Notes: a model not told the origin generated them from the sequence alone. A stretch of DNA of 64,000 nucleotides from Bacillota bacterium (GCA_023408315.1 JAEYKI010000024.1:124001-188000); one strand, 5' to 3'; counted from the first letter of the stretch, positions 33,888-42,888 are shown. Program-made: numbers and translations.

Positions 33888-35105
33888 TTAATTATCAATG
33901 CCCAGATCATTCACCAGAACACTGCCGGGAAGAATGCTGCTGTGGCCGAACCTTTCCCGTATGCTATCCACAGCCTTTTCCAGCCGCTCCTGTTTTTGGT
34001 GGCACAGCTCAATGTCCTGAAACAGAGAAAGCTGCTCTACCGCCATTCCCTGAGGCACCAGCTTGAGGGCCGTAACCGCCAGCATCCGAATGGGGCTGCC
34101 AGTTTTCCAGGAGGCCTCAATGAGTTCCATGACGGCGTGGGCCAGGTCTGCGGCCAGGTAGGAGGGATTGGGCAGGGACTTTTGCCGGGTGATGACTTTC
34201 AGGGTTGGGTCCTTGATGGTTACCTGGACAACGGTTCCTTTAACACCGTATCTGCGCATCCGGGTAGCCACGCTGTCGCTGAGCGCTGTCACAGATGTGA
34301 GGATGTCATCCCGGCTGAGGAGATTGCGGCTGAAGGTCATGCCGTTGCCCACCGAATGGATATCCTCCTCCTGTCCGGCCTCCAGAACCGGGCTGTTGTC
34401 CAGCCCGTTTGCATAGGCGTTAAGCTGGTCTCCCAACTTTCCAAAACGTTTGCGCAGCGCTGCAAGGCTTGTGTTGGCCAGCTCGCCAATGGTGCGGACG
34501 CCCAGTTGGCGTAGGGTTTCTTCCGTCTTGCCTCCCACAAAGAGCAGGCAGCCCACTGGCATAGGCCAGACGACCTGCCTGTAATTTTCCCGGCTGATTA
34601 CGCTGACCGCATTGGGCTTTTTTAAATCGCTGCCAAGCTTGGCAAAAACTTTGCACCAGCTTACGCCTACAGAAACGGTCAGGCCGGTCTCTCGGGTGAC
34701 GCGCTCGCGTATCCCGTGGGCCAGTGCCAGGGCGTCGCCGCCAAAAAGATGCAGGCTGTCCGTAACGTCCAGATAGCTCTCGTCAATACCAAAACGCTGC
34801 ACCTGGCTGGCGTATTGCTCATAAATGGCGTTTAGCTTCTCGCAATACTCACGGTACAGGTGATGGCGGGCAGGACGCAGCACCAGGCCCGGGCATTTAC
34901 GCTGGGCCTGCCAGATGGTTTCCGCGGTTTTGACCCCATAGCTTTTGGCCAATTCGTTTTTTGCCAGAATAATGCCCCTTCTTGCTTCCGGATTGCCGCA
35001 TACGGCCATGGGCGCCTTTTTAAACTCAGGATAAAGCAGCTCTTCTACACTGGCATAAAAGGAGTTGCAGTCTATATGATAGATGATCCGGTCGCCTTGG
35101 AACAT
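33888..35105 (-). CDS. dinB: DNA polymerase IV (Y family)
   Basis: 405 residues from the ATG at 35105 (AGGAGAGG upstream). Palm motifs IYHIDCNSFYASVEE and FGIDESYLDVTD hold the catalytic acids; RRGIILAKNELAKSYGVKTAE is the fingers region; GVGSW-type SVGVSWCKVFAKLGSD and helix-hairpin-helix segments follow. EQLSLF near residue 370 looks like a sliding-clamp-binding motif. Error-prone lesion bypass synthesis. No clear LexA box (CGAAC-N4-GTTCG) is visible upstream. It could also be a UvrX-type Y polymerase. Confidence 0.93.
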   Translation of the reverse strand: MFQGDRIIYHIDCNSFYASVEELLYPEFKKAPMAVCGNPEARRGIILAKNELAKSYGVKTAETIWQAQRKCPGLVLRPARHHLYREYCEKLNAIYEQYASQVQRFGIDESYLDVTDSLHLFGGDALALAHGIRERVTRETGLTVSVGVSWCKVFAKLGSDLKKPNAVSVISRENYRQVVWPMPVGCLLFVGGKTEETLRQLGVRTIGELANTSLAALRKRFGKLGDQLNAYANGLDNSPVLEAGQEEDIHSVGNGMTFSRNLLSRDDILTSVTALSDSVATRMRRYGVKGTVVQVTIKDPTLKVITRQKSLPNPSYLAADLAHAVMELIEASWKTGSPIRMLAVTALKLVPQGMAVEQLSLFQDIELCHQKQERLEKAVDSIRERFGHSSILPGSVLVNDLGIDN

Positions 35106-35253
35106 TGCCGCTGATCCTCTCCTATGAATTTGAGTATTGCTTTTTATGGCTCGCAGTAAGAGCATAACATTTTTGATTCAAAAATGCAACAAAAAACATT
35201 GAATTTTTGTTCCATATGCGCTACAAGCCATTTGTGAGATAAGGCAAGCAAAA

Positions 35254-35269
35254 GAATGAATATTCATTC
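35254..35269. promoter_or_regulatory. TetR-type palindrome, copy 3
   Basis: GAATGAATATTCATTC is perfect, extending to 18 bp (35253-35270). It is the same motif as at 18832 and 19448, here about 100 bp before the NERD gene. Confidence 0.65.
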
Positions 35270-35366
35270 TAAAATGGTTTATTGTATAGGCAAAATCAAT
35301 TTTAAAATACAAGAATAAAAAGGAGTTGGGCGGTTCTTGTCGAAATAAAAAGGGGGAGGAGAAAGA

Positions 35367-36014
35367 ATGGCTACATTTTGGATAATGGCAGCCGCCATGA
35401 TATGCGTGTTAATGGGGTTAATGGTGCGGCTTATGGTAACGAGAAGGAGCTACCAGCGAAAGGGTATGGAGTTCAGGCGCAATACCGTGGGTAGAAGCTA
35501 TTTTGACCGGAATAGAAACTGCAGCGTGTATACACGGCATGTGCTGGAAACGATCGCCCCAGGCCAGGTGCTTGCGGGCCTGCGCATTCCGCAGCAGGGA
35601 GGCGAGGCGCTTATAAGCCAAGCGATGGTACACCGTGCAGGCATATATGTGTTTGAGATCAAGGATTACGGCGGCACGCTTAATGGGGACGCGGACAGTG
35701 ATTTTTGGACGCTTGATTTTGAGAATGGCAGAACAGAAAATCTGCAAAATCCTTTTCTGCAGGGAGAGACGCATATTCGGGCGTTGCAGGAACTGCTGGA
35801 GGGCATTCCGGCAGACCTGTTTTATGTATATGTTGTGTTTGGGCAGCGGTGCAGGCTGCAGGAGCCGCCGTCTGCAAAGAATATGTCCGTAGTTGGACGG
35901 GCTGACCTTAAGACTTTGCTGGAAAAGGATTTGGGGGAAAAGCCGGAAGCGCTTACAGCAGAGCAGGCGGAAGCTGTTCTGGAAAAATTAAGGGCGAATG
36001 CCCTGGGAAAATAA
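35367..36014 (+). CDS. Membrane-anchored NERD-domain protein
   Basis: 215 residues. One N-terminal helix (1-22), then a NERD domain: ALISQAMVHRAGIYVFEIKDYGGTL with the E(I)K of nuclease-like folds, DSDFWTLD, NPFLQGETHIRALQELL. NERD relates to restriction-type nucleases; function in single-domain anchored forms is unknown. GGGGGAGGAG precedes the ATG. A perfect TetR-type palindrome upstream suggests control by the regulator at 18861. Confidence 0.82.
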   Translation: MATFWIMAAAMICVLMGLMVRLMVTRRSYQRKGMEFRRNTVGRSYFDRNRNCSVYTRHVLETIAPGQVLAGLRIPQQGGEALISQAMVHRAGIYVFEIKDYGGTLNGDADSDFWTLDFENGRTENLQNPFLQGETHIRALQELLEGIPADLFYVYVVFGQRCRLQEPPSAKNMSVVGRADLKTLLEKDLGEKPEALTAEQAEAVLEKLRANALGK

Positions 36015-36061
36015 AATAGAAGGAGACGTAAAGCCCCCCCTTTTTTTATTCGGCGGCCTGG

Positions 36062-36790
36062 TTACGGAGTTGCGCTTGCCGCTTCTCCCGCGTAGGCCCA
36101 GTAGGATATTTGCAGGGCGTCGTGATTTTGATCCGGCAGATTGTATATTTTAAGTGTGACCACAACCCCGGTCAGGGGCCAGTTGATGGAATAGATGCCA
36201 GCCTGGCCGGAGGAAAGCGCATCGTAAATTTTTTGATAAGTATAGCTGTTGTCCGCGCTCTGTACGGAAGCGTCTTTAAAATAGGCGGTTTGATACGCGC
36301 TTCCATACGCGGATTCAAGCGCCTTCATTTTTACTTCTAAGGCTGCGAGCAGGGCGCTTATTTGCTCCTTGGGAACAGCCCCGTAATATTCCACCGTGTT
36401 GATGGTTTCGGTGGCGGAATCCGTATACAGAATCAGGCTGTCCTGCTCGTCTGCAATACTCAGGAACCCAATGTTCATAGCAATATTGTACGCGTTAGTA
36501 CCGGCATTGATGGTTTGCAGGTCAAAGTCTGTTCCCTGGGTGAGGCCGTTGGTCATAACGCTGATGTTTTCCCCCAGAATGGATGGATTGGTAAGCTGCA
36601 GGGGATCGATCTGCTGCTGTATTGTCTGGCTGTCCGCAGCGGCGGAAGCCTGTTCTACCGTACCGGGCGGCGCTGGCTTCCAAAGAAAGACCGCCAGGAG
36701 TACGGCGGCAACGCAGACGGCCACAGCCACATAGGGCGCGATGCGGCGGCTCTCCTTGGGCGGGTTTTCGCGCATGTTTGATTCGTTCAT
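36062..36790 (-). CDS. Anchored extracytoplasmic protein, family unknown (paralog of 37804 gene)
   Basis: 242 residues, AAGGAGA before the ATG. Basic start, one helix (about 18-40), then a soluble domain. DPLQLTNPSILGENISV and INWPLTGVVVTLKIYNL match DPLKLT.NPSCLGEDMDV and VWELTGLRVRLNISN of the larger gene at 37804, so both share a roughly 180-residue outer domain. I do not recognise the family. Similar placement on both sides of a UPF0303 pair suggests local duplication. Confidence 0.7.
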   Translation of the reverse strand: MNESNMRENPPKESRRIAPYVAVAVCVAAVLLAVFLWKPAPPGTVEQASAAADSQTIQQQIDPLQLTNPSILGENISVMTNGLTQGTDFDLQTINAGTNAYNIAMNIGFLSIADEQDSLILYTDSATETINTVEYYGAVPKEQISALLAALEVKMKALESAYGSAYQTAYFKDASVQSADNSYTYQKIYDALSSGQAGIYSINWPLTGVVVTLKIYNLPDQNHDALQISYWAYAGEAASATP

Positions 36791-37001
36791 AGCATTCTCC
36801 TTTTACCTGTAAGCAGTATCCTGCGATTTTTTTTGACAGCACCAAAGTAATTAATCCCATTATATGTTGCCGTGCGGCAATAATCAATGAACGTTACGTA
36901 AATTCAAAATCCGAATTGAAAAAACGCATGCGGTATATTATGATGGATGTATCCAAACAATAGAATTTAATAACGCCTGGTTTAAGGCGGAAGGGGGACG
37001 T

Positions 37002-37496
37002 ATGCCGCACAGGTATGAAGAAAAATGGCTTGAAGCCGTTGTACGCCAGGAGGAGCTGCTTGTTTTTGGGCGGTTCTGCAGGGAGGACGCTTTGGCGCTT
37101 GGCCTTAAAATTGCGGAGCTGGCCAAAACAAAATACGCAAACGTGGGCATACGCATCCTGTCCGATGATTTTGTGACGTTCACCTATATGATGGAAGGCT
37201 CCAGCATGTACAACGGCTGGTGGATGGATAAGAAGCTGAACGTAAGCCGCCGGACGGGCGTAAGCTCCCTGCGTGCCGCGCTGGAGTTTGCATACGGCGT
37301 CCGCCCAAAGGAGCCTTGGACAGAAAACGAAAACAACTATGCGCTGGTGGGGGGCTGCGTGCCCGTGCGCCTGAAAAGTGGGGAGATTGCAGGATATGCG
37401 CTGATATCCGCCCTGCCGCACGAACAAGACCACCAGTTGGTTGCGGACGCGATGGCGGATATTCTGGGGGTTGGCATCCCCGGTATTCTGGAGTAG
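37002..37496 (+). CDS. UPF0303/GlcG-HbpS family protein
   Basis: 164 residues. The family pattern is clear: ALALGLKIAELAKTKYANVGIRI, SDDFVTFTYMMEGSSMYNGWWMDKKLNVSRRTGVSS (trimmed), and GGCVPVRLKSGEIAGYALISALPHEQDH. Members include heme- or cobalamin-linked binding proteins (DUF336); the role of UPF0303 is not established. The ATG follows GGCGGAAGGGGG. It overlaps no gene and is followed five bases later by a small coupled gene. Confidence 0.8.
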   Translation: MPHRYEEKWLEAVVRQEELLVFGRFCREDALALGLKIAELAKTKYANVGIRILSDDFVTFTYMMEGSSMYNGWWMDKKLNVSRRTGVSSLRAALEFAYGVRPKEPWTENENNYALVGGCVPVRLKSGEIAGYALISALPHEQDHQLVADAMADILGVGIPGILE

Positions 37497-37501
37497 CCGC
37501 C

Positions 37502-37765
37502 ATGCTGTTTTGGAAACGCAGAGAAGTATTTATGGGAGTGTCTCTTGAGGAGTATGCGGCGGTTCGGCAAAAGCTGGCGGCGGCTGGCATCCGGTATGAT
37601 ATTAAATCGGTCAACCGGTTTGGAAGCAGCGCGGGGCGCATGATGCCCATGGGCCGTGCGGCTATGGATGCCATGAGCCAGAATTCGCAATATATGAATA
37701 TATATTATGTATACGTTCACAATGAAGATTACGACAGGGCAATGGCTGCCATTCATACCAAATAA
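37502..37765 (+). CDS. Small DUF2007-like protein
   Basis: 87 residues. The ATG at 37502 is six bases after the UPF0303 stop; GGAG just before that stop can serve it. YAAVRQKLAAAGIRYDIKSVN and YYVYVHNEDYDRAMAAIH resemble the beta-alpha-beta of DUF2007 (putative signal-transducing domain). It begins LFWKRREVF and has a Met/Gly-rich middle. Function unknown; probably co-expressed with its neighbour. Confidence 0.65.
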   Translation: MLFWKRREVFMGVSLEEYAAVRQKLAAAGIRYDIKSVNRFGSSAGRMMPMGRAAMDAMSQNSQYMNIYYVYVHNEDYDRAMAAIHTK

Positions 37766-37768
37766 ATT

Positions 37769-37797
37769 AAAATCCATCCGGTAAGGGTGGATTTTTT
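37769..37797. terminator. Bidirectional terminator
   Basis: AAAATCCA and TGGATTTTTT around an 11-base loop, between the convergent genes ending at 37765 and 37804. Confidence 0.75.
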
Positions 37798-37803
37798 GCA
37801 TCT

Positions 37804-39057
37804 TTATTTTGATTCAAACGTAAGTTCATACCGGCCGGTTTTGGGACCCATGTGCTGGTTTGAGATATTAAGCCGGACCCGCAGGCCTGTCAGCTCCCAT
37901 ACAAGGGAACAGGTTCCGCGTTCACCCTTGCGCATGGCCGCAAGTGCTTCCTCGGCCTGCATGGAGCTTGTTTTTTGATTGTCCGGCTGTATATAGTTGC
38001 TTTGGGTGGGCTTGCCGTATGCGTCCACAATTTGGTCGTACATTGTTTCGGCGGCGTACAGAAATTCTACCGGTTTGGTTACGCTCAAAGATTGGGCGCT
38101 GTACGTAAGGGAGACGGCTTTTTTTTGCTGCGCAACCATTTGAACCTGGTTTGTTTCCCATCCCAGCCCCAGGTAATCAAACTTGGGGTAAAATTCATAG
38201 AAGCCTGCGGTTGTATAATCGTCCGGGTCCAGATTGTAGAGGATTACGTCCATGTCTTCGCCCAGGCAGGAGGGATTGTACGTAAGCTTCAGCGGATCGT
38301 ACGAACCAGGCGCCGGAGCAACTGCGCCCCTGCGCAGCACATCGTACTTGGGATTATACATGGGCGGCTGGGAAGTCGGCGTGGATTCCTGCGGGGAACT
38401 GGAGCGGCCGGATGGGGAAGCCGTCCCGAACGTATTATACTGGCTGTTGATCTGATCGATCACTTCCTGTTTTATCCGCTTGTAATACTGGCTGGAAGGA
38501 TCTGCATTAAAAGAAGGATTCGGACTGGCTTGCTGTACGGATATGACCACCGCCACAATCGCCACAGCAATAGCCGCCGAAATAAGGCGGTTTTTAAGCC
38601 TGCCTCCGCGTGAATACGTTGCTTGCAGGTCTTCAAATTTGGTATCATGATCCACAATTTCCAACCTGCGCGTTTGAAACGCGACCGCCGCCTGCCTGGA
38701 CGTAAATAAAAACAGAATGAAACTGACGTCCGCTACTATCAAAATGATCAATAATTTTGCGTTCTGGCTGGTGGGACTGTTGTACAGCAGATAGAACAGG
38801 AGCGCGGTGACTGCCGCAGCTTGCGCAATGTACAGTATTACAAAGGCCTTTTTTCTCAAAAAGAATAAAGCCGCCATTACAATGTAGTACACCAGCCCGC
38901 CTATTAAAATTTCCTGGGAATGCCATGCCAAAGCGGGATATATGTATAGGAATATAATTACGGGAACAACAATCTGGCGCAGGGCGAGCAGGTAAAACCA
39001 CAGCCCGTTGGATTGATACATATAATATTGTTTCCGGGAAATACGCAGAGGTTTCAT
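37804..39057 (-). CDS. Multi-pass membrane protein with outer domain, family unknown
   Basis: 417 residues. Four helices in residues 15-125, a basic loop, a fifth helix near 165-180, a Pro/Ser-rich linker, then a roughly 180-residue C-terminal domain starting YDPLKLTYNPSCLGEDMDV that is shared with the protein at 36062. Its core has YLGLGWETNQV, IVDAYGKPTQSNYI and LTGLRVRLNIS. I do not know the family. The build (helical bundle plus outer domain) suggests an envelope sensor or transporter-associated protein. Confidence 0.7.
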   Translation of the reverse strand: MKPLRISRKQYYMYQSNGLWFYLLALRQIVVPVIIFLYIYPALAWHSQEILIGGLVYYIVMAALFFLRKKAFVILYIAQAAAVTALLFYLLYNSPTSQNAKLLIILIVADVSFILFLFTSRQAAVAFQTRRLEIVDHDTKFEDLQATYSRGGRLKNRLISAAIAVAIVAVVISVQQASPNPSFNADPSSQYYKRIKQEVIDQINSQYNTFGTASPSGRSSSPQESTPTSQPPMYNPKYDVLRRGAVAPAPGSYDPLKLTYNPSCLGEDMDVILYNLDPDDYTTAGFYEFYPKFDYLGLGWETNQVQMVAQQKKAVSLTYSAQSLSVTKPVEFLYAAETMYDQIVDAYGKPTQSNYIQPDNQKTSSMQAEEALAAMRKGERGTCSLVWELTGLRVRLNISNQHMGPKTGRYELTFESK

Positions 39058-39173
39058 TTAAACACCCGCTTTACAGCTTTAATGAGAATATTTATATAAT
39101 TGTACAATCATTTGGCGAACATTACCAGAAGGATTGAAACTTCAATAAAAATTTAATTTTTACCTGTTTATTA

Positions 39174-39202
39174 TTGACATGCAAATTTTTGCCTGCTACA
39201 AT
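39174..39202 (+). promoter_or_regulatory. Promoter of the second tetR gene
   Basis: TTGACA, 17 bases, TACAAT. Confidence 0.85.
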
Positions 39203-39224
39203 AGCGAATATAAAATTCGCTATT
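39200..39224. promoter_or_regulatory. Probable operator of the second TetR
   Basis: AATAGCGAAT-N5-ATTCGCTATT is a perfect 10-bp inverted repeat starting in the -10 box and covering the transcription start. Confidence 0.75.
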
Positions 39225-39236
39225 GAGGTGGATGGC

Positions 39237-39839
39237 ATGCAGGTTAAAAAAGACCAGGTTCGCGAAACGATAGAAGCAGCCGCACTGAAGGTTTTTGCAA
39301 AAAAAGGATACATGGATGCAAAAATTGCGGATATAGCCATGGAGGCCGGCTTCTCTGTGGGAAACATATACCGCTATTATAAAACAAAGGATGAAATATT
39401 CTATAGAGTTATTCCAAAAAACTTTCCTGAAGAAATGCAGCGCGCAATTATAAAAAAAATTAGCGCTGTAAGGGGGGGGCGCCCCGAAGCAGGCGCATTG
39501 AAGATGATCATGGATGAATTCATAAAATTTATGCTTGCCAACCGGGAGCGCATCACCATTCTGCTATTGGGAAGCCGGGGAACGCGCTATGCGCATTTAC
39601 GGGAAGAGTTTGCGGATGCGCTGCTGCCGGCGGTAAAAAATTTGTATCCGGAACAATATGGCCGGTATCTGGAAAAATACAAAAACATTGGCGCTTTAAA
39701 GAAAATATATGAAAATCTTATTGGAATGCACGGCGCAATTCTGGGGGGAGACACAAGTGCGCAGGAAGCGGAAAGCCAGCTTAAACAGGTAAATTTGTAT
39801 CATTATTCCGGAATTACAAGTTTACTTGAAATATTTTAG
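39237..39839 (+). CDS. TetR-family transcriptional regulator
   Basis: 200 residues from ATG 39237 (GAGGTGGA upstream). Helix-turn-helix: IEAAALKVFAKKGYMDAKIADIAMEAG and FSVGNIYRYYKTKDEIFY (split). C-terminal half has LLLGSRGTRYAHLREEFADALLP. It is separated by only 21 bases from the EFR1 ferredoxin gene, so both should be under the palindromic operator and self-repressed. Confidence 0.93.
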   Translation: MQVKKDQVRETIEAAALKVFAKKGYMDAKIADIAMEAGFSVGNIYRYYKTKDEIFYRVIPKNFPEEMQRAIIKKISAVRGGRPEAGALKMIMDEFIKFMLANRERITILLLGSRGTRYAHLREEFADALLPAVKNLYPEQYGRYLEKYKNIGALKKIYENLIGMHGAILGGDTSAQEAESQLKQVNLYHYSGITSLLEIF

Positions 39840-39860
39840 AAAATTTGGAGGTTTATAAAA

Positions 39861-40673
39861 ATGGGAGCAAGTATTTATTATTTCAGCGCAACCGGCAACA
39901 GCTATGATGTGGCGCGGGAGATTGCGGCAAAAACAGAAGCGGATATCATTCCGCTGGTACCCTTGGCCGAACAACAGCCCAAAACCCAGGCGGACGCAAT
40001 TGGCATTGTGTTTCCGATATACGACTGGAACCTGCCGCAGGTAGTAAGGGATTTTGTTAACCGCCTGGACGTATCGGGCGCAAAGTATATTTTTGCCGTG
40101 GCAACCTGCAACTATTTGCCTGGCTGTGGGCTGGACGTAATAGCACAGATTCTGGAACAAAAAGGCAGCAGATTGAACGCGGGATTTGTGATCCGCATGC
40201 CGGGAAATTACCTGCCTTTTTATGGGGCGAATTCATCCCGAACGCAGGCGCGCAAGTTTGCGCAGAAAGGCAAAAAAGTGGAGAAAATAGCCCGCATTGT
40301 TCTTGAAATGCAAAACCACAGGAACGAGCACAGCCCGGTTTTGCTCGACCGGCTCTTTGGCCCCCGGTTTGGAAAAGGAGTGGAGAAGTTTGCGGATAAG
40401 GACAGCGGATTTATTTTGGAACCGGTATGCAGCCACTGCGGCATTTGCGCAAAAGTCTGCCCCTTTGACAACATAATAATAAAAGAAGGCAAACCGGAAT
40501 GGCAGCACAAATGCCAGCAGTGCATGGCATGCATACAGTATTGCCCAAAAGAATGCATCCAGATAGGGGAGAAAACAAAGGGCAGGGTAAGGTATAAGAA
40601 TCCGCACGTTACGCTTGGAGAGATTATGGCAATGAACCGCGTGGGCAAATTGAAAATTGCCGCAGAAGAATGA
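39861..40673 (+). CDS. EFR1-type flavodoxin-ferredoxin fusion
   Basis: 270 residues. N-terminal flavodoxin-like half: YYFSATGNSYDVAREIA (FMN loop), GIVFPIYDWNLPQVV, FAVATCNYLPGC. The C-terminal third holds two [4Fe-4S] motifs, CSHCGICAKVCP and CQQCMACIQYCP. Such EFR1 proteins move electrons between ferredoxin and flavin partners in anaerobes; the partner is not known. GGAGG precedes the ATG. Co-transcribed with the TetR gene. Confidence 0.93.
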   Translation: MGASIYYFSATGNSYDVAREIAAKTEADIIPLVPLAEQQPKTQADAIGIVFPIYDWNLPQVVRDFVNRLDVSGAKYIFAVATCNYLPGCGLDVIAQILEQKGSRLNAGFVIRMPGNYLPFYGANSSRTQARKFAQKGKKVEKIARIVLEMQNHRNEHSPVLLDRLFGPRFGKGVEKFADKDSGFILEPVCSHCGICAKVCPFDNIIIKEGKPEWQHKCQQCMACIQYCPKECIQIGEKTKGRVRYKNPHVTLGEIMAMNRVGKLKIAAEE

Positions 40674-40686
40674 TTTGGAATAGAAT

Positions 40687-41343
40687 CTATTTTCCGCACA
40701 GCGGGCAAGCCGCCATGCAGATGCCGCACACCGCGCCGCGGCCTATGCATTGGTAGGCTTTTTTCATATACGCGCTGCATTTGGAGGCGTCGATCAGTTC
40801 GTCTCTGGGTATACCCGGCTTCCACACAGAGCCGGTAAGCGCGCCCGCAGGGCAGGCCTGCACACAGGCTCCGCAGTTTGTGCATGGATTTGACAATATG
40901 GAAGCCGGTTTGACAGGGTAATCCGTCAATACGGTGGAAAGGCGCAAAGCGGGGCCGTGACAATTTGATACAAAAAGAGCGTTTTGCCCAATGCCGCCGA
41001 GGCCGGAGAGCGTCGCCGCCATTTTATGCGAGAACAGCCCGCTCAGGCCGTCCACGCTTACAGATTGGGAGGCCGGAACATATACGGCGTGGTATCCGCC
41101 GCTTTCCAGCATAAGCTGCAAGCGAAGCGCCGCATGATCCAGAAACGCGTTTGTTGTGCGGTAATGGTGAAAATAAGTATGCGTGGGGCCGCCTTGGATG
41201 GAGGCCACCACTGTTTTGGAAAGGGGAACGCCCAAGCTCACCGCGTAGGCCAGCCGGGCAAATGGCCGGAACTTCTCCGGTATTTCTGCCATTCCAACAT
41301 GCGTAATGCCAAGACTGCTTAAAAACTGTTCTATCATTTTCAA
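40687..41343 (-). CDS. QueG-like iron-sulfur protein
   Basis: 218 residues. Resembles epoxyqueuosine reductase across LGITHVGMAEIPEKF, ASQSVSVDGLSGLFSHKMAATLSGLGGIGQNALFVS and a ferredoxin region CTNCGACVQACPAGALTG; C-terminal Cys-rich CIGRGAVCGICMAACPLCG replaces the usual second motif. Shorter than QueG (about 310-380) and lacking its C-terminal HEAT part. Likely a cobalamin-dependent or related reductase of different substrate. It overlaps the cupin gene by four bases (ATGA). Confidence 0.75.
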   Translation of the reverse strand: MKMIEQFLSSLGITHVGMAEIPEKFRPFARLAYAVSLGVPLSKTVVASIQGGPTHTYFHHYRTTNAFLDHAALRLQLMLESGGYHAVYVPASQSVSVDGLSGLFSHKMAATLSGLGGIGQNALFVSNCHGPALRLSTVLTDYPVKPASILSNPCTNCGACVQACPAGALTGSVWKPGIPRDELIDASKCSAYMKKAYQCIGRGAVCGICMAACPLCGK

Positions 41344-41684
41344 CCCTTTATAATAACAGCCAGCAGTTCAACCGGCTCGCTACCCGCGCAGCGGATGGAA
41401 TGGCTGGCATTGTCCGTAACGCAGGTATCTCCAGGCTCCAGGCGGATCGTTTGCCCGCCGTCTGTCATCTCCGCATGGCCGGAGAGGATATGGAATACCT
41501 CCGCTTCGTTTGCGTGCGTGTGTTCGCCAATGGAACACCCCGGCTGCAGCGTGATGCGGGCCAGCAGGCGGCAGTTTGCGGGCATGGATTCGCCCTGCGC
41601 AATGTGGTGAATCTGCACGTTTCCGTCTCCGTCCCGCATGTGCTCGCGAATCTCGTCCTTTTGCTCTGCTTTAGCAATCTTCAT
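41340..41684 (-). CDS. Cupin-domain protein
   Basis: 114 residues, single cupin barrel. Motif 1 is GCSIGEHTHANEAEVFHILSG (G(x)5HxHx(3-4)E(x)6G), motif 2 LEPGDTCVTDNASHSI. Metal ligands His, His, Glu and His are present. Small stand-alone cupins bind metal and act as isomerases, dioxygenases or sensors; specificity cannot be read. It is first in a two-gene operon with the QueG-like gene. Confidence 0.88.
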   Translation of the reverse strand: MKIAKAEQKDEIREHMRDGDGNVQIHHIAQGESMPANCRLLARITLQPGCSIGEHTHANEAEVFHILSGHAEMTDGGQTIRLEPGDTCVTDNASHSIRCAGSEPVELLAVIIKG

Positions 41685-41938
41685 AGCGGAATCTCCTTAT
41701 AGAAAAGTCTATTATTTTGCATAGCCCTGTTTTCAGTATAGCGGATGCAGTTGTTATTTACAATCTCCTGCCTGCATGCGCCGGGCTAAAATACTTTGGT
41801 AAATTTCAGTTAAAAATTTTTTTAATATAAAAAAGGAATTAGTTGAGCCATGTCGAATTATTCAATTAGCTAACTTAAACGGTTAAGCAATTTCTTTTTT
41901 ATTCGTTTCATAATAAACACATAAGGAGGATTCTGATT

Positions 41939-42787
41939 ATGGCAATTCATCTTGGCATGCATGCGGATAATTGGCGGGAACGTTCGGGCGGCTTTGAAGC
42001 GGCGCTTGCTTCGGCGGTGCAGCACAAACTGGAGCACATTGAGGCGGGCATGATACATGGGCAGTATTTCATCAGCGCCATGGGATATGAGCCCAGCCTT
42101 TCCACCGAACAAAACCCCATTGCCGTGCGCCGCATGTGTGAAAAAGCGGGCGTGCGCATCTCTATGGTAGACGGTTCGTTCCCCATGATGGGGCCCAGGG
42201 GAGCGTTTTATGGCGTACAGTACTGCTGCCAGTCTATCCGTTTTGCACACGATCTTGGTTGCCCCAAGGTGGACAGCACGGATTCAGGCAAAGAGCTGGA
42301 TATGCCCAGGGACGAAGTGTATAAAATAACGGTGATGAACTACACGGAAATTTTGAAATGGGCGGAAGATTACAATATTATTGTTTGCGTGGAGCCGCAC
42401 GGGCCATATACCGGAGACCCGGAGTTTATGATGAAGCTGATGAAACATTTTGACAGCGAATACCTGCGCGTAAATTTTGACACGGGCAACACATTTATTC
42501 AGGGCCATACGCCCGTGGATTACCTGAAGTTTCTGGGCAAGTATGTTGTATCCTCTCACATCAAGGATGTGGACGCCGGCCTTGCGGCCATGGCGCGCGG
42601 CGAGGAGACGGGTATTCCCTGCTCGCAGGTGTACATTGGCCAGGGCGTAAACGCGCAAAATATTCGCGCCTGCTTTAAATACTGGAAGGAAACGGGCTGG
42701 GACGGCGACGTATCCATTGAATGCAGCGGCAGCGACGAGAACATTGCCAAAAGTGTGGATTGGCTGTGCGGCGTGATTGCAGAATAA
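41939..42787 (+). CDS. Sugar phosphate isomerase/epimerase (xylose isomerase-like TIM barrel)
   Basis: 282 residues. AP-endonuclease-2/IolE-like barrel: HKLEHIEAGM, VRISMVDGSFP, IIVCVEPHGPY (Glu), LRVNFDTGNTFI (Asp), VVSSHIKDVD (His) and VSIECSGSDE (Glu) give the usual metal ligands. The substrate is probably a sugar or inositol derivative. AAGGAGG before the ATG. CTTAAACGGTTAAG at 41874-41887 is a dyad that a LacI-type repressor could use, but no such gene is here. Confidence 0.85.
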   Translation: MAIHLGMHADNWRERSGGFEAALASAVQHKLEHIEAGMIHGQYFISAMGYEPSLSTEQNPIAVRRMCEKAGVRISMVDGSFPMMGPRGAFYGVQYCCQSIRFAHDLGCPKVDSTDSGKELDMPRDEVYKITVMNYTEILKWAEDYNIIVCVEPHGPYTGDPEFMMKLMKHFDSEYLRVNFDTGNTFIQGHTPVDYLKFLGKYVVSSHIKDVDAGLAAMARGEETGIPCSQVYIGQGVNAQNIRACFKYWKETGWDGDVSIECSGSDENIAKSVDWLCGVIAE

Positions 42788-42825
42788 TCTGGCCAGGATA
42801 AATAAATTGAAATCAATTTAATTTG

Positions 42826-42888
42826 GGAAGATATCCGGGCGGCTTACGGATAGGCCGCGGGCAACTCTTAGCGGATATCTTCCTTTTA
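42826..42888 (+). terminator. Long-stem terminator after the isomerase gene
   Basis: GGAAGATATCCG (42826-42837) pairs perfectly with CGGATATCTTCC (42872-42883), with a GGCGGC/GCCGC inner stem, then a T run. Confidence 0.8.

Noticed and set aside
35106..35252. LexA box upstream of dinB
   Set aside because: No GAAC-N4-GTTC dyad of the Gram-positive type is present.
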